Source: Planctomycetota bacterium (GTDB taxonomy: Bacteria > Planctomycetota > Phycisphaerae > Phycisphaerales > UBA1924). From it: a stretch of 64,000 bases of DNA. The translations under genes were made by a program, and so were the position numbers. Each line of letters starts with the position of its first letter. Position 1 is the stretch's first letter. Positions 25,470 to 35,459 of the stretch are shown piece by piece. The stretch covers positions 124,001 through 188,000 of the forward strand of contig JAFLCN010000004.1 of assembly GCA_017303555.1 (NCBI GenBank), written 5' to 3'. The notes below the pieces were generated by a model, which saw only the letters and a program-made list of their open reading frames with translations, had not been told where the DNA came from and searched no databases.

Positions 25470-26603
25470 TTACGGGACGACGGAGCGCGCCGGCTGCTCC
25501 TGCCGGAGCCAGGAATAGGCCTCGAGCACCGAGCGCACGTGGTCGCTCGCGCGCCGGTGCTTGGCGATGAATTCGCGTGCGGATTCTCCGACGCGTCGCG
25601 CCGCGGCCGGATCGTCGAGCAGCGAACCCAGGGCCGCTGCCCAGGCCTCGCGCGTGGCGGGACGGACGAGCTTCGCCGTGACGTTATCGCGGAGATAGTC
25701 GCAGAAACGGTCCTCCACGCTGAGCACGATCATCGAATGCGCCATCGCTTCGAGCACGATCGTGCGCTGCTCGCCGTTGCCCTCGCAAAGCAGCAGCACA
25801 TCTCCCTGCACGAGGAGGTCGCGCCGCGATTCGATCTCCTCGATGAGCGAGAGATTCGCGAGAATGCCCCGCTGCATGGCGACGGAGTAGAGATCCGCAC
25901 GCCGCGCCGCGAGCGCATCGGCGAAGATGAGCATGTCGGGATGGGCCCGCACGCAGTTTGCGACGCCCTCGAGCGCTGCACGCATGGCGCGGGCGTCGTT
26001 CCCCGCGCCGATGAGCATGACCGTCGGCGCCCGGCCCGGCGCCAGCTTCGCAGCGGGCGGATCGCCCGCGTGCACGCCCCAGAGCGCCGATCGCGTCGGG
26101 GCCCCGCGCTGGCGGAGCGCACGCTCGATCTCCGGATCCGGGGCGATAAACAGCACATCACGCAGCAATTCACGCGACACCGAACCGATCCGATCGATCA
26201 GACCCGCACGCCAGACTTCGAGCGCGAGCCCGGCGCCGCAGGCTTCCGCGAGCGCGGCTCCGAATGGCCAGAGCGAGCCGCCGAACACGTGGACGATATC
26301 CACCGGCGAATCTTCCGCGGCGCTGTCCACATCTTCGAGTCTCTGGGCAAGACGCCGCGCGCGAAGACCTGTCGTGAAAGGAAGACCGCCACCCGGGAAT
26401 GTCAGCGTCGCGGTGCAGACACCGCTGGCCTGTGCCCCGGGCGCTGGGGCAGCGCCGCCCTCCGGCAGCGCTTGGATCACGCGCACGCCCTCGTCGGCGA
26501 GACCGATCTCGAGACGGCTGAGCAACTCACGCTCGCGCGAAGCAAACAACCGATCTGCGACGATGACCACTCGCACCAGCGATTGTACGGCGGTGCGCCG
26601 CAA
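25470..26603 (-). CDS. Glycosyltransferase-like protein (GT4 style)
   Basis: A 377-residue cytoplasmic protein with the two Rossmann-like halves of GT-B enzymes. The N-terminal half opens VRVVIVAD and contains DIVHVFGG. The C-terminal half has [12 protein letters not shown], a [12 protein letters not shown] segment and [13 protein letters not shown], which resembles the donor-binding Glu region of GT4 enzymes, though the spacing is unusual. Start: TTG at 26603 with GAGGG nine bases upstream; a GTG at 26576 is in frame. It lies 12 bases after the ABC ATPase gene and may be part of that operon. The sugar and acceptor are unknown. Confidence 0.65.
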   Translation of the reverse strand: MRRTAVQSLVRVVIVADRLFASRERELLSRLEIGLADEGVRVIQALPEGGAAPAPGAQASGVCTATLTFPGGGLPFTTGLRARRLAQRLEDVDSAAEDSPVDIVHVFGGSLWPFGAALAEACGAGLALEVWRAGLIDRIGSVSRELLRDVLFIAPDPEIERALRQRGAPTRSALWGVHAGDPPAAKLAPGRAPTVMLIGAGNDARAMRAALEGVANCVRAHPDMLIFADALAARRADLYSVAMQRGILANLSLIEEIESRRDLLVQGDVLLLCEGNGEQRTIVLEAMAHSMIVLSVEDRFCDYLRDNVTAKLVRPATREAWAAALGSLLDDPAAARRVGESAREFIAKHRRASDHVRSVLEAYSWLRQEQPARSVVP

Positions 26604-26615
26604 GCCCGTCGGCCC

Positions 26616-27713
26616 TCAGGTCGCGGCGCAGTGGCTCGCCGCACGCCGGTACGAAAGGTCGGGCGGGCGGTGCTGCAACGAACCAGCGCCGATCGGCCAG
26701 CCGCAGACCCAGTGCCCGGGGAGAATCTCGCAGAGGCTGCAGCCAGATTCATCCGCATCTGAAGGCGGCGTGCGCCCCGGGAACCACGGCGCAACCGACC
26801 CGGTGCCGCCCGGGTCGCACCGGATGGGGATTGGGGCAAACTCGACCTCGTTCTCCACCACCTCGCGCACGGTCGCCAGGCGTGCACGCGGAAACCCGAG
26901 CCGCGGGATGCTGGCGAGCAGGCCCCGCGTGTACGGATGCAGCGGACGCGCGAAAAGCTCTTCGACCGCCGCGTACTCCACGACCCTTCCGGCGAACATG
27001 ACGCAGACCACGTCGGCGTTCTCCGCCACGACCCCCATGTCGTGCGTGATGAGCAGCACGCTCATGGATCTTGACTCCTTCAGTTCGCGGAGCAGATCCA
27101 GAATCTGTGCCTGGATGGTCACGTCGAGCGCCGTGGTCGGCTCGTCTGCGATCAGGAGCGACGGGCGGCACGAGAGCGCCATCGCGATCATCACCCGCTG
27201 ACGCATGCCCCCGGAAAACTGGTGCGGATACTGCGAAAATCGACTCTCCGGATCTCGGATACCGACGCCTGCCATCGCCTCGATCGCGATTTTTTTCGCG
27301 TGTTTGCGATCGGCATCCTGATGAATCCGCACAGCCTCGACGATCTGCTCCCCCACCGTGAACACCGGGTTCAGGCTGCTCATCGGCTCCTGAAAAACCA
27401 TCGCGATCTCCGACCCGCGGATTCTCCGCATCGATGCGAGGTCGAGCGCCGCGAGGTCTTTCACGCCTGTTCGCGAGCGGAAATCTGCAACGCCCGCCTC
27501 CACCCGCGATGAAGGGAGCAGCCGGAGCATGGTCATCGCGGTCACCGACTTGCCGCTGCCGGATTCGCCCACGATCGCGACGGTCTGGCGCGGATAGATG
27601 GTGAACGAGACGCCGTCCGCGGCCAGAAAGCGCTCCGCGCCGGGGCTTCGGGGCGGGAAGCTGACCTTCAGGCCCCGCACGCTGAGCACGGGCTCGTGTT
27701 CCATCGCGTTCAT
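26616..27713 (-). CDS. Oligopeptide/dipeptide-type ABC transporter ATPase (OppD-like)
   Basis: Powers import of a small peptide or similar solute. The 365-residue protein has Walker A GESGSGKS, the Q-loop [10 protein letters not shown], the signature FSGGMRQR, Walker [13 protein letters not shown] and the switch His in LLITHD. The C-terminus has the OppD/F extension (HPYTRGLL, then Cys-containing tail), typical of this group. Its ATG overlaps the permease stop by four bases. Only one ATPase and one permease are present here; no substrate-binding protein or OppB-type permease is adjacent. Confidence 0.93.
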   Translation of the reverse strand: MNAMEHEPVLSVRGLKVSFPPRSPGAERFLAADGVSFTIYPRQTVAIVGESGSGKSVTAMTMLRLLPSSRVEAGVADFRSRTGVKDLAALDLASMRRIRGSEIAMVFQEPMSSLNPVFTVGEQIVEAVRIHQDADRKHAKKIAIEAMAGVGIRDPESRFSQYPHQFSGGMRQRVMIAMALSCRPSLLIADEPTTALDVTIQAQILDLLRELKESRSMSVLLITHDMGVVAENADVVCVMFAGRVVEYAAVEELFARPLHPYTRGLLASIPRLGFPRARLATVREVVENEVEFAPIPIRCDPGGTGSVAPWFPGRTPPSDADESGCSLCEILPGHWVCGWPIGAGSLQHRPPDLSYRRAASHCAAT

Positions 27714-28843
27714 CGCTTCTCCCGTTTCGGGTCGAGCGCCTCGCGCAGGCCCTCGCCGACAAAGTTCAGCGCGAGCAGCGTCACACCGAGCAGAAGACAC
27801 GGAAAAAGCAGCAGCCACCAGTTGGACTGGTACGGGTTCAGTTCCGGCAGCCCCTCCGCCGCCAGGTTGCCCCAACTCGGCAGGGGCGGCTTCACGCCGA
27901 TGCCGAGAAAGCTGAGAAAGCTCTCCTGCAGAATCGCCTGCGGCACCGTGAGCGTGGCGTACACGATGATCGGTCCGACAAGATTGGGAAGAAGATGCAC
28001 AAGCAGGATCCGTCGGCGCGAAGCACCGATCGCCCGCGCCGCCTCGACAAACGGCTGGTTCTTCAGGCTGAGCACCTGCCCGCGGATCACGCGCGCCATG
28101 GTGAGCCAACTGAAGCCGCCGATCGCGAACAGAAGCACAAGCAGATCCAGCATCGTGCGCCCGGACTGCGAGATCTCTCGGGGCGGCACATTCTGGAGCG
28201 CCTCGGTCTCGAGAAGGCGCTTCTTGACCGGATCGGCCGCGAGCGCGCGCCGAACTTCCGCCGGATCCGATGGCTTGCCCTGGGCGTCCAGCGAATCCCG
28301 CATGTGCCGCTCGACCCACGCCGCCCGTGCCCCCTCGCGGCTGACATATTCCGCGACAACGGCATCCGCCGCGATCGCCAGCAGCACGACGAGCAGCACA
28401 TAGGGCAAACCGTACAGCACATCGACGATGCGCATCAGAAGCGCATCAACCCGGCCGCCCGCGTAACCGCTGACCGCGCCGTAGATCGTGCCGATGAAAA
28501 CCGAGAGCAATGCCGCGGCGATCCCGATCGTGAGCGAAACGCCCCCACCGGCCAGAACGCGGACGAACAGGCTGCGTCCGAGCGCATCGGAGCCGAGCAG
28601 GAAACGCCGATCCGGCGTGAGGTCGCGCGGCGCGCCGGGCGCCCAGAACGGGGGAAGGCGGGCGTCGGTGATCGAACCGGCGTTGTAGCGGGGGACGATC
28701 GCGCCTTCATCGGGCACGCCGCCGAGCGTCCACGGGAGTGTGAGCAAGCAGGCCGCGAGGATGACGACGAGAAACGAGGCGCCGATCAGACCGGCAAGGG
28801 ATCGCGTCAGCGGGTTGTCGCGCCGCAGCGCGAAGAGAGACAT
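27710..28843 (-). CDS. ABC transporter permease (OppC/DppC-like) with inserted segment
   Basis: An inner-membrane channel subunit of 377 residues. The N-terminal OppC-type membrane segment is followed by [16 protein letters not shown] and the binding-protein-dependent transport domain. The cytoplasmic EAA loop reads [23 protein letters not shown], shown here only as its start EAARAIGAS. About 70 charged residues (near 170-240) are inserted between membrane segments, where typical OppC proteins have a short loop. It is translationally coupled to the ATPase downstream. The gene upstream is unrelated, so the usual OppA-OppB partners are missing locally. Confidence 0.9.
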   Translation of the reverse strand: MSLFALRRDNPLTRSLAGLIGASFLVVILAACLLTLPWTLGGVPDEGAIVPRYNAGSITDARLPPFWAPGAPRDLTPDRRFLLGSDALGRSLFVRVLAGGGVSLTIGIAAALLSVFIGTIYGAVSGYAGGRVDALLMRIVDVLYGLPYVLLVVLLAIAADAVVAEYVSREGARAAWVERHMRDSLDAQGKPSDPAEVRRALAADPVKKRLLETEALQNVPPREISQSGRTMLDLLVLLFAIGGFSWLTMARVIRGQVLSLKNQPFVEAARAIGASRRRILLVHLLPNLVGPIIVYATLTVPQAILQESFLSFLGIGVKPPLPSWGNLAAEGLPELNPYQSNWWLLLFPCLLLGVTLLALNFVGEGLREALDPKREKR

Positions 28844-28906
28844 TGGTCAGCACGATAGCGAATCAGATGAGTCCGGCGGTGATCCGGATCGCACGCGCGT
28901 GCGAAG

Positions 28907-29686
28907 CTATTCGTCCGAATCGTCGATTTTGTAGGGGTCGATGGCGGGATCGGTGCCATCCGATGGGTCGGTTTCGTCCGCCTCGCTGCCGACTTCCGAT
29001 TCGTCGCCTTCGGCTCGCGGGCCGAAGGGGAACGGCGCCTTGGGCAACAGGCGGTCGCGGTCGTACTTCGGCTTTTCCTGGGGCGGCATCGGATCGTCCG
29101 GAAATTGATCGGCCCAGCGATCGCGGTCTTCCTGTTTCGCGTAGTACCGGAGCCAGATGAGCGTGTCCGCTTCGCTGCCCGAGCCGATCGGGTCGATGAA
29201 CTGCACCCAGCCGGGGTTCTTGGGCCGCTTGCCGATGCGCTTGACCGGCTTGACGAGCACCGGCCCCATCTCGCGCAGCGAATCGGTCCAGAGGTGGTCG
29301 TACAACTCGCGGTCGCTCAGGTGATCGGTGTGTGTCACGAAGGTGTTGCGCTCCGCGAGCGTGTTGATCACCTGCCAGAGCTTGCGGTTGAGCTCGATCT
29401 CGCCCAGGTCCTCCGCCGGGGGCAATTGCACCCCTTCGGTCTCGAGCGCCTCGAACGGGCAGGAGATCGGCGCGGTCTCGTACTCGATCATGCTGGCGAG
29501 AAACGCCTCCTCGATGTCGGGGGGGATGTCCGGCGCCTTCTCGAACGACGTCAGCCCAAGCTCCCTGGCCTGCTCGTTCAGCTCGTTGATGCGGATTTCC
29601 TGATCGATATCCCGCGGCCGCGCAGCCCCCTCGCCCGATGGCTCACTTTCCGGACCGTGCTCATCGGGGCTGGGTGGGCGATTCAT
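28907..29686 (-). CDS. Conserved-looking acidic hypothetical protein
   Basis: A 259-residue soluble protein with a well-structured middle (residues 30-190: INELNEQARELG, WQVINTLAERNTFV, WLRYYAKQEDRDRW) and acidic, Pro-rich ends. The start at 29686 has GGGAGC upstream; the longer frame to 29983 only reads through tRNA-Pro. No signal peptide. The C-terminal 40 residues are almost all Asp, Glu, Ser and Pro. It lies 63 bases upstream of the transporter permease. I do not recognise a function. Confidence 0.75.
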   Translation of the reverse strand: MNRPPSPDEHGPESEPSGEGAARPRDIDQEIRINELNEQARELGLTSFEKAPDIPPDIEEAFLASMIEYETAPISCPFEALETEGVQLPPAEDLGEIELNRKLWQVINTLAERNTFVTHTDHLSDRELYDHLWTDSLREMGPVLVKPVKRIGKRPKNPGWVQFIDPIGSGSEADTLIWLRYYAKQEDRDRWADQFPDDPMPPQEKPKYDRDRLLPKAPFPFGPRAEGDESEVGSEADETDPSDGTDPAIDPYKIDDSDE

Positions 29687-29729
29687 CGTGACTTGCTCCC
29701 TCGGGTGCCGGCCGAGCGAACCCGCGAAA

Positions 29730-29803
29730 TCAGGGTGACAGGATTCGAACCTGCGACATCGTGGACCCAAACCACGTGCTCTACCAAGCTGAGCTACACC
29801 CTG
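29730..29803 (-). tRNA. tRNA-Pro (anticodon TGG)
   Basis: The acceptor CAGGGTG pairs perfectly with CACCCTG. The anticodon stem CGTGG/CCACG has loop TTTGGGT, giving TGG. The T arm contains GGTTCGAATCC. The discriminator is A and CCA is not encoded. A TACAGT box lies 12 bases upstream on the minus strand as a possible -10. Confidence 0.95.
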
Positions 29804-29904
29804 AAAGTGTCGGCAACTGTAGCGGAGAGGCCGACGGAACGGAAGCGATCGGGAGCTGCCGATTGGGGGGAAGATCCGCAGCCGGGGGCGCTTCATCGGC
29901 GGCC

Positions 29905-29939
29905 ACAAAAAGGAAAGCGCCGGCCACAAGCGCCGGCGC
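29905..29939 (-). terminator. Rho-independent terminator of the 30-47 kb pilus cluster
   Basis: An 8-bp perfect stem GCGCCGGC/GCCGGCGC with a 7-base loop is followed on the minus strand by TTTCCTTTTTG. It lies about 55 bases past the stop of the giant GspK-like gene and probably ends the whole cluster. Confidence 0.88.
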
Positions 29940-29993
29940 GGAGGGGTCAAATTGTTTGCGGCCCTCCGATGGCCACGGGGCACGCGGGAACAA

Positions 29994-32900
29994 CTACAAA
30001 GGCAGCTCGACGAACGCCAGCACGCGGGGCTTCTGACCGATCTTGGTGACGTTCGAACGGTCGATGATCATGAGGAAGCGGCGTTCGACCGACGGGACCA
30101 TCGGCTGTGCCGCGGGCAGGCCCTCGACATCGGAACGCTGATAGCCCCGTGCGACAAACCAGACGGCGTACATGTCGCTGCGGACCGAAACGCTGCCGAG
30201 GAGGCCGGAGAGGATCTTGAGTTTGTCCTGGTAGGTGCCGCCGAACTGGAGGGGCTTGATGTTGATGGTTTTCGGATTCGCGGGATCGGAGATATCCATC
30301 TCGCGCTCGACGATGTTGTCGATGCCGAGCATGTTGCTCGGATTGGCGCGATAGCCGATGAAGTCGATGTTGCTCGATCGCTTTTCGAGATCGGTCTTGG
30401 CCGTGGAAACGACGGTCGTGGCGGGGTCGAACTCAACATGGCGGACGGCCAGCAGCTCGCCGAGCGACTGGATGCCCGAGCCTTCGCGGATGCCACGGAT
30501 GCCCGAGGACCAGTAGCGTCCGCCGGAGAAGGTCATGCCGGCCGTGATAGCAACCGGGTAGTCGCCGATCGTGGGATCGTTCGGTCCTTTCAGGTCTGCG
30601 ACGGTGGACGCGAGCGGCGCCTTGGACCGATCGAAGAACCCGGCAAACCAGGTGGGTGCCCCCGAACCGGCGGGGATGTTGCGTGCCTTGGGGCGCAACT
30701 CGACGGCGATCTTGTCGCGATACGACTCGATCATCGCCGCGATGTCCGTCTTGGGCGCTTCCTGTGCTCGCTCGGTCTCGTCGTTTCCAATCCAGAAGGT
30801 GCTGGCCGGCAGGCGGCCCGAGGTCTTGTCCTTGTCCGTGGCGAAAGGATTGGTCGAGGGGAAGAGCATCGGGAGCACGCGCAGCACGGCCTGCGGCGCG
30901 GTGTTGATGTTGACCAGGCCCGGCGTCGCGATCTGCAGGCTCGCGAACGAATCGGGATGCACACGGAAGGCCGAAAGGATGTTGCCGGCGATCGGGGCGC
31001 CCACTCCGGCGGTGTAGATCTTGCCGCTGGAATCGGTGCGAACGGGCACGAAATCATCGAGCTTCAGGAAGCCGCCATCAAACAGCGGGCGCTCTTGCGC
31101 AGCAGGTGACACCCGATCGAAATAGAAGTAGTCGAGCGGGCCGTAGGTCTTCTCGCCGCCCTGGTAGTTGTACTTGGTGCGGTCGGCATAGCCGAAGGCG
31201 ATGCCCAGCGCCTCGGCCGTGGTGGTCCACTGCTTCATGAGATCGGGCGCGCCGGAAGCATCTTCAAGGGGCAAGCCATCAATGTCGATGGGCACGTGCG
31301 AAGCGCCGATGGCCATGACGTTGAGCAGGTCGGTCGGGCGGACTTGGCTGACGCCATCCGGCTCCCACCCATCTGTGTAACCCTCGTAGCGATTACCGTT
31401 GACGGCGAGTTCACGGCGCAGGTCTTCGAACGCGCCGAACTTGCTCGCGGGCAGTTTTTCGGTGCGTGCCTCGGCGCGGAGCGGCATGGAGGGGATGTAC
31501 GCGCCAAGCCCTCGCCAACTAGTAGGAGTCCAATTAGACGTCTTCAAATGAGTTTGAGCTGTCACGATCGACTCGGACAGCTTGATTCCCGGGTCCGACT
31601 GCGGGGTTGGGAACTGCGTCTTGGAATACCACGGCGTTGTTCCATCGACCACCGCGTCCTTGGGATCAATCGCCCACGCCGGCAGCATGCCGGGCTTCAG
31701 ATTCGCCCCCAACGCATCGCCTTTTCGCCCCACATGCTCGACGAGCGCCACGGTGAACCGTGTGTTTCGATTGGGATAGGGGATGGCGTTATATGTAAAA
31801 CTGCCAACTTGGTCGTATTGAGGGGAATTCCTTGCGTACAACCCAAGAATTGCAAAGTCCGGATCGTATGGCGGAATCGGCGTCGTCTGCTCCTTACCGA
31901 AGAGTCGTCGATCCAAGATATAACTCGACCCGAGGCGCAGACGGTCGCAAACCTCGTCGTTCGCGATCCGATTTGGGACACCGGCGAGCGAATCGTCAAA
32001 GTCTCCGCTATCGATCCGCACTGCTCGACGCAAGTAAACCGTGCTGTCGGGCGTCGAGGTCGTGGTGTACGGCGGAACGAGCTGCGTCGAGTTGTCGTTC
32101 GAAAGAGCGAACGTAGCGCGAGCGTCGGAACCGCTTCGGAAGTCGGAATTATTCACGCGGACCATCTGCACGCGCCGGAAAGATGCGCCCGAGACCGGCC
32201 CCAACTGCGTGTCCATCCACTTGTCGAACTCGAGTGGATTCGATTGATCAAACTTCAATTGCTTGTCGGTGCCGTTGAACCGATTAAACACTATGTGCTT
32301 TTTCTCGCGGCTCAGGGCGTAGAACACGATCGTCTCGCCCGGCAGGATCGTCACGGGTTTCAGGGTGTAGTCGTCGCCGTACGTACCGCCGGATTTGGCT
32401 TCATCGACCTCGGCAAGCACGAAGTACGTCGATTCCGCCCCCGAACCGATCTGCAGGTAAAAGAAATCGGAGAGCGAGTTGAACGCGAACTGCGCACCGG
32501 ACCCGTCGATCTTGAAATTGGTCGAAGGCAGGTCCTTCGACAGAACGATCGGTGTCTGATACGGGTTGTGCACCTTGACAGCTAGTGCCCGGAACTGGAA
32601 GTCCGGGTTATCGTCGCTCATGTAGCCGTTGATTGTAATCGATTGCGGTACCGAAAGGCCGGTTCCATACAGACCCTCCATGTCGCGTTGAACGACATCG
32701 ATAGGTTCGTTAATCTCAACATCTCGATACACCGTGATCGTCGCCACATCCGTCAGGAACGGATGCGGATCGCCTGCCCCATAGATGTTCACCGCCGGGG
32801 CCGGCATCGGCGGCGTCTTGTTGACCGAAATGCTCGCGCCGTTCTTCTGCGGCGGCGTTGGCGTCTGCAAACGCGCGAGGTTCAATCGTCGATCCGGATT

Positions 32901-35372
32901 CGTCCACCACGACGGATAGTGCTTCTTCCAATCGGTGTTGCCGTCCGTCGGACCGACCTTGCTCGGCAGGCTGTTCGGCGAATCGGCGTAGACCGTATCG
33001 ACCAGCGTGAGCACGAACGGCGCCCGCGAACCCGAGCTGGATGGCTCCTGCGCGCCAGAGGCGAAGTTCGCCGCCATGTGCCCCGCGGCAAGCAGCGCCG
33101 TGATCGGGCCCTGCCCGCCGTAGAACATGCCGCGGAGTTCCTGCGCCGCGCCCGTGCTGATGTCGGCCCAGGTATCGACGACGGGGAGCGCGCCCTCCGC
33201 TTCGGGGCGGTAGGCTTTCATGCCGGGCAAAAGCGCGTTCGCGTAGGCGGTAAAGATCGCGCTGCCCGAGACATCCGTCGGCACCTCGGTCGAGAGCTCG
33301 CTGCTGGTGAGCGCGGGCGGGAAGTCGATCGAATTGACCGAGACGGTCGTCGCGCGGATCGGGCGGGCGCCGCTCAGGGTCGTCAGATACTGACGCACAT
33401 CGGCGTAGCTCTTGAGCATCGCGGCCTCGGTCGGCTTGCCGAGGTTTGGGCCGGTGAGAGCGGTCAGGTTCTCGCGCTCCAGTTCGAGCGAGCGGTTCTC
33501 GCGGAGCGGGCCGAAGCCCGCGCCCACCTTGTCGAGATCGGCTGCATCAGGCGCTGCCGACATCTCGCTGCGGAGCCTGCCACCCAGGGCCGATTCGAGC
33601 GTCGAACTGACGTTCGGATCGTTCACCGAGCGGTAGGTGAAAAGCTCCAGCAGGTTGCTGATGCGGAATCCCATGCCGTAGTCGATCGCGCCGATCGTCG
33701 CGGGCTGGAACCCGCCGCCCCCCGACATGTGGAGCAAAGTCGGATCGCCCCTGCCGGCGGTGTCGAGTTCCCGGTAGGCCGGGCGTGCGATGGACGGGGC
33801 CGCCCGACGATAGAACTCGGCGCGCGAATCGAGCGTCGCAAAGCTCTCCTTGGCATCCAGAAGCGGGATCTTCGAGAAGTCGCTGAAGCGCCCCGGTGCT
33901 CGCCCCAGGTTCAGCGTTGCGCGCAGCGATTCATACGCGCCCCAGCCCAGGTCCTGCATCACTCCGTATGTCAGCGGAGCCTTCGGCTGGTCATCGGCGT
34001 ACTTGGCGTAATCCTGCGAGACGGGCTTGCCGCCGAAGGGGGCAGCGATGGCGGAGTAGCCGCCGTTGTACGGCTTGCCGTCGATCTGCACGGTGCCCAT
34101 CGTCGAGCCGCTGAGCACGGTTTCGGTTGTGTCGCGCATCGTCAGCAGACGCCGCAGGTCGATATCCGCCGGATTGAACCCCATCACGTTGCCCTTGGGG
34201 TTTTTGCCGTTGGCCATCTTGGTCGAGGGATTCTCAGACCAGTTGAGATCGTTCGGATTCGCGTTGTCGTCGCCCGCGGTGTTGACATTGACGAGCGCGG
34301 AAAGATCCACGATGCGGGCCGCGAAGATCCAGCGGAAGTTCGGGTCGGTCGGCAGCAGGCGACGGAAGAACTGGGGCGTCGAGACGCCGCCGGTCTGATT
34401 CACATCGCGGGAATCGATCATCTCGAACCAGCGCGAATCAAAGAAGCCGTCGCCATCGGCATCGGCCCACTGATACGGCGGGTACGCGGGGTTGCTCGGA
34501 AGAATGTCCGTCGCGCCGGCTTTGAACGGACCGCGCGCGGGACGGAAGGCCCCCACCTGCCACGAATCGAATGTGGACGGGTACTGATATTTGCTGTTCC
34601 CGTCGATCCCCGAACCGACAGGATCGTTCCACGCGGAATTGGCGTTGATCGTTCCGGACTGATCGGTGAGCGAGAGATTGGCGTTCATATTCGATTCGCC
34701 GGCCGTCGGCAGGGTGCCGGGGGCAGCATCGAAATGGTCGCGCAGGTTGAACAGATTGACGAATCGCCCGTCCGGCGCGATGTTGCTGATGTGCAACCAG
34801 TCGCGGCGCTTGGCGAAGACCTTGTTGTTGCCGTCCTGTCCCGTGTGGGTCATCGGGGGGGTTTGCGGGGCGGTGGGGTTGAAGTTGATCCAAGTCGGCG
34901 TCGTGCTGGCGAGCCACGGATCGTCGCCGGCGCCGACAGGGCGGAAGATCCTTGCCTTCTCGTTCTGGTTGGCCGTTGCGGGCGAGATGGTGCTGCTGAC
35001 GTTCCAGTTGGTGACGGGCGCATCCCACGCCTCTCGCACGTACATCGCGCCGTTGATATCGCCGCCGGCCAGCCCCAGGGGCGCGCCGCTCGCCGACGTG
35101 TTGCTCGGATCGGGCGAAACGGCAACCACATCATCGGCGATGATCTGCGCGACGTAGTCGCCGAAAAGACCGACGATCTCCTGCGTCCGGTTGCGGCGTT
35201 CGAGCGAAGCGCTCGCACGCTTGTCGGAGTTGCCGACCGTGACGTACACGATCATGATGATCGACAGCATCGCCAGCGTGCCGACCACCAGCACGAGGAA
35301 CGACCCGCGCCGACGCGAGCGCAACAAACCTTCACTCAGATTCCGAAGCACACCGCTTCCCGAGAACTTCAT
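29994..35372 (-). CDS. Giant GspK-like minor pseudopilin
   Basis: A 1792-residue protein, five to six times the usual GspK length. The N-terminus is prepilin-like: a basic stretch RSRRRGSF followed by the hydrophobic helix LVLVVGTLAMLSIIMIVYV (about residues 22-45), with no Glu5. Residues near 1480-1500 contain LVNINTAPQAVLRVLP, the helix-hairpin-helix motif typical of GspK, and LVNVNTAG near 450 may be an earlier copy. The rest is an extracytoplasmic domain of unknown fold. Start at 35372 with GGAAGGAG upstream. It is the last gene of the prepilin operon, as GspK usually is. The middle (about 31500-32400) is clearly AT-richer than the flanks. Confidence 0.8.
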   Translation of the reverse strand: MKFSGSGVLRNLSEGLLRSRRRGSFLVLVVGTLAMLSIIMIVYVTVGNSDKRASASLERRNRTQEIVGLFGDYVAQIIADDVVAVSPDPSNTSASGAPLGLAGGDINGAMYVREAWDAPVTNWNVSSTISPATANQNEKARIFRPVGAGDDPWLASTTPTWINFNPTAPQTPPMTHTGQDGNNKVFAKRRDWLHISNIAPDGRFVNLFNLRDHFDAAPGTLPTAGESNMNANLSLTDQSGTINANSAWNDPVGSGIDGNSKYQYPSTFDSWQVGAFRPARGPFKAGATDILPSNPAYPPYQWADADGDGFFDSRWFEMIDSRDVNQTGGVSTPQFFRRLLPTDPNFRWIFAARIVDLSALVNVNTAGDDNANPNDLNWSENPSTKMANGKNPKGNVMGFNPADIDLRRLLTMRDTTETVLSGSTMGTVQIDGKPYNGGYSAIAAPFGGKPVSQDYAKYADDQPKAPLTYGVMQDLGWGAYESLRATLNLGRAPGRFSDFSKIPLLDAKESFATLDSRAEFYRRAAPSIARPAYRELDTAGRGDPTLLHMSGGGGFQPATIGAIDYGMGFRISNLLELFTYRSVNDPNVSSTLESALGGRLRSEMSAAPDAADLDKVGAGFGPLRENRSLELERENLTALTGPNLGKPTEAAMLKSYADVRQYLTTLSGARPIRATTVSVNSIDFPPALTSSELSTEVPTDVSGSAIFTAYANALLPGMKAYRPEAEGALPVVDTWADISTGAAQELRGMFYGGQGPITALLAAGHMAANFASGAQEPSSSGSRAPFVLTLVDTVYADSPNSLPSKVGPTDGNTDWKKHYPSWWTNPDRRLNLARLQTPTPPQKNGASISVNKTPPMPAPAVNIYGAGDPHPFLTDVATITVYRDVEINEPIDVVQRDMEGLYGTGLSVPQSITINGYMSDDNPDFQFRALAVKVHNPYQTPIVLSKDLPSTNFKIDGSGAQFAFNSLSDFFYLQIGSGAESTYFVLAEVDEAKSGGTYGDDYTLKPVTILPGETIVFYALSREKKHIVFNRFNGTDKQLKFDQSNPLEFDKWMDTQLGPVSGASFRRVQMVRVNNSDFRSGSDARATFALSNDNSTQLVPPYTTTSTPDSTVYLRRAVRIDSGDFDDSLAGVPNRIANDEVCDRLRLGSSYILDRRLFGKEQTTPIPPYDPDFAILGLYARNSPQYDQVGSFTYNAIPYPNRNTRFTVALVEHVGRKGDALGANLKPGMLPAWAIDPKDAVVDGTTPWYSKTQFPTPQSDPGIKLSESIVTAQTHLKTSNWTPTSWRGLGAYIPSMPLRAEARTEKLPASKFGAFEDLRRELAVNGNRYEGYTDGWEPDGVSQVRPTDLLNVMAIGASHVPIDIDGLPLEDASGAPDLMKQWTTTAEALGIAFGYADRTKYNYQGGEKTYGPLDYFYFDRVSPAAQERPLFDGGFLKLDDFVPVRTDSSGKIYTAGVGAPIAGNILSAFRVHPDSFASLQIATPGLVNINTAPQAVLRVLPMLFPSTNPFATDKDKTSGRLPASTFWIGNDETERAQEAPKTDIAAMIESYRDKIAVELRPKARNIPAGSGAPTWFAGFFDRSKAPLASTVADLKGPNDPTIGDYPVAITAGMTFSGGRYWSSGIRGIREGSGIQSLGELLAVRHVEFDPATTVVSTAKTDLEKRSSNIDFIGYRANPSNMLGIDNIVEREMDISDPANPKTINIKPLQFGGTYQDKLKILSGLLGSVSVRSDMYAVWFVARGYQRSDVEGLPAAQPMVPSVERRFLMIIDRSNVTKIGQKPRVLAFVELPL

Positions 35373-35459
35373 GACCGACTCCTTCCACCGCACAAACCGC
35401 TGTCTTCCTGACTTTCAATCTCGTTTCGACACCCCGGCCGACCGGGGCGCGGGCCGCGT

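Noticed and set aside
27714..28319. A long N-terminal extension of the ABC ATPase
   Set aside because: The extension overlaps the permease gene in another frame and is not ABC-like; the ATG at 27713 with an ATGA overlap is the natural start.
32643..35411. A 922-codon plus-strand frame opposite the GspK-like gene
   Set aside because: The composition is typical of a codon shadow (Arg, Val, Asp, His), with no motifs and no ribosome site; the minus-strand gene explains the region.
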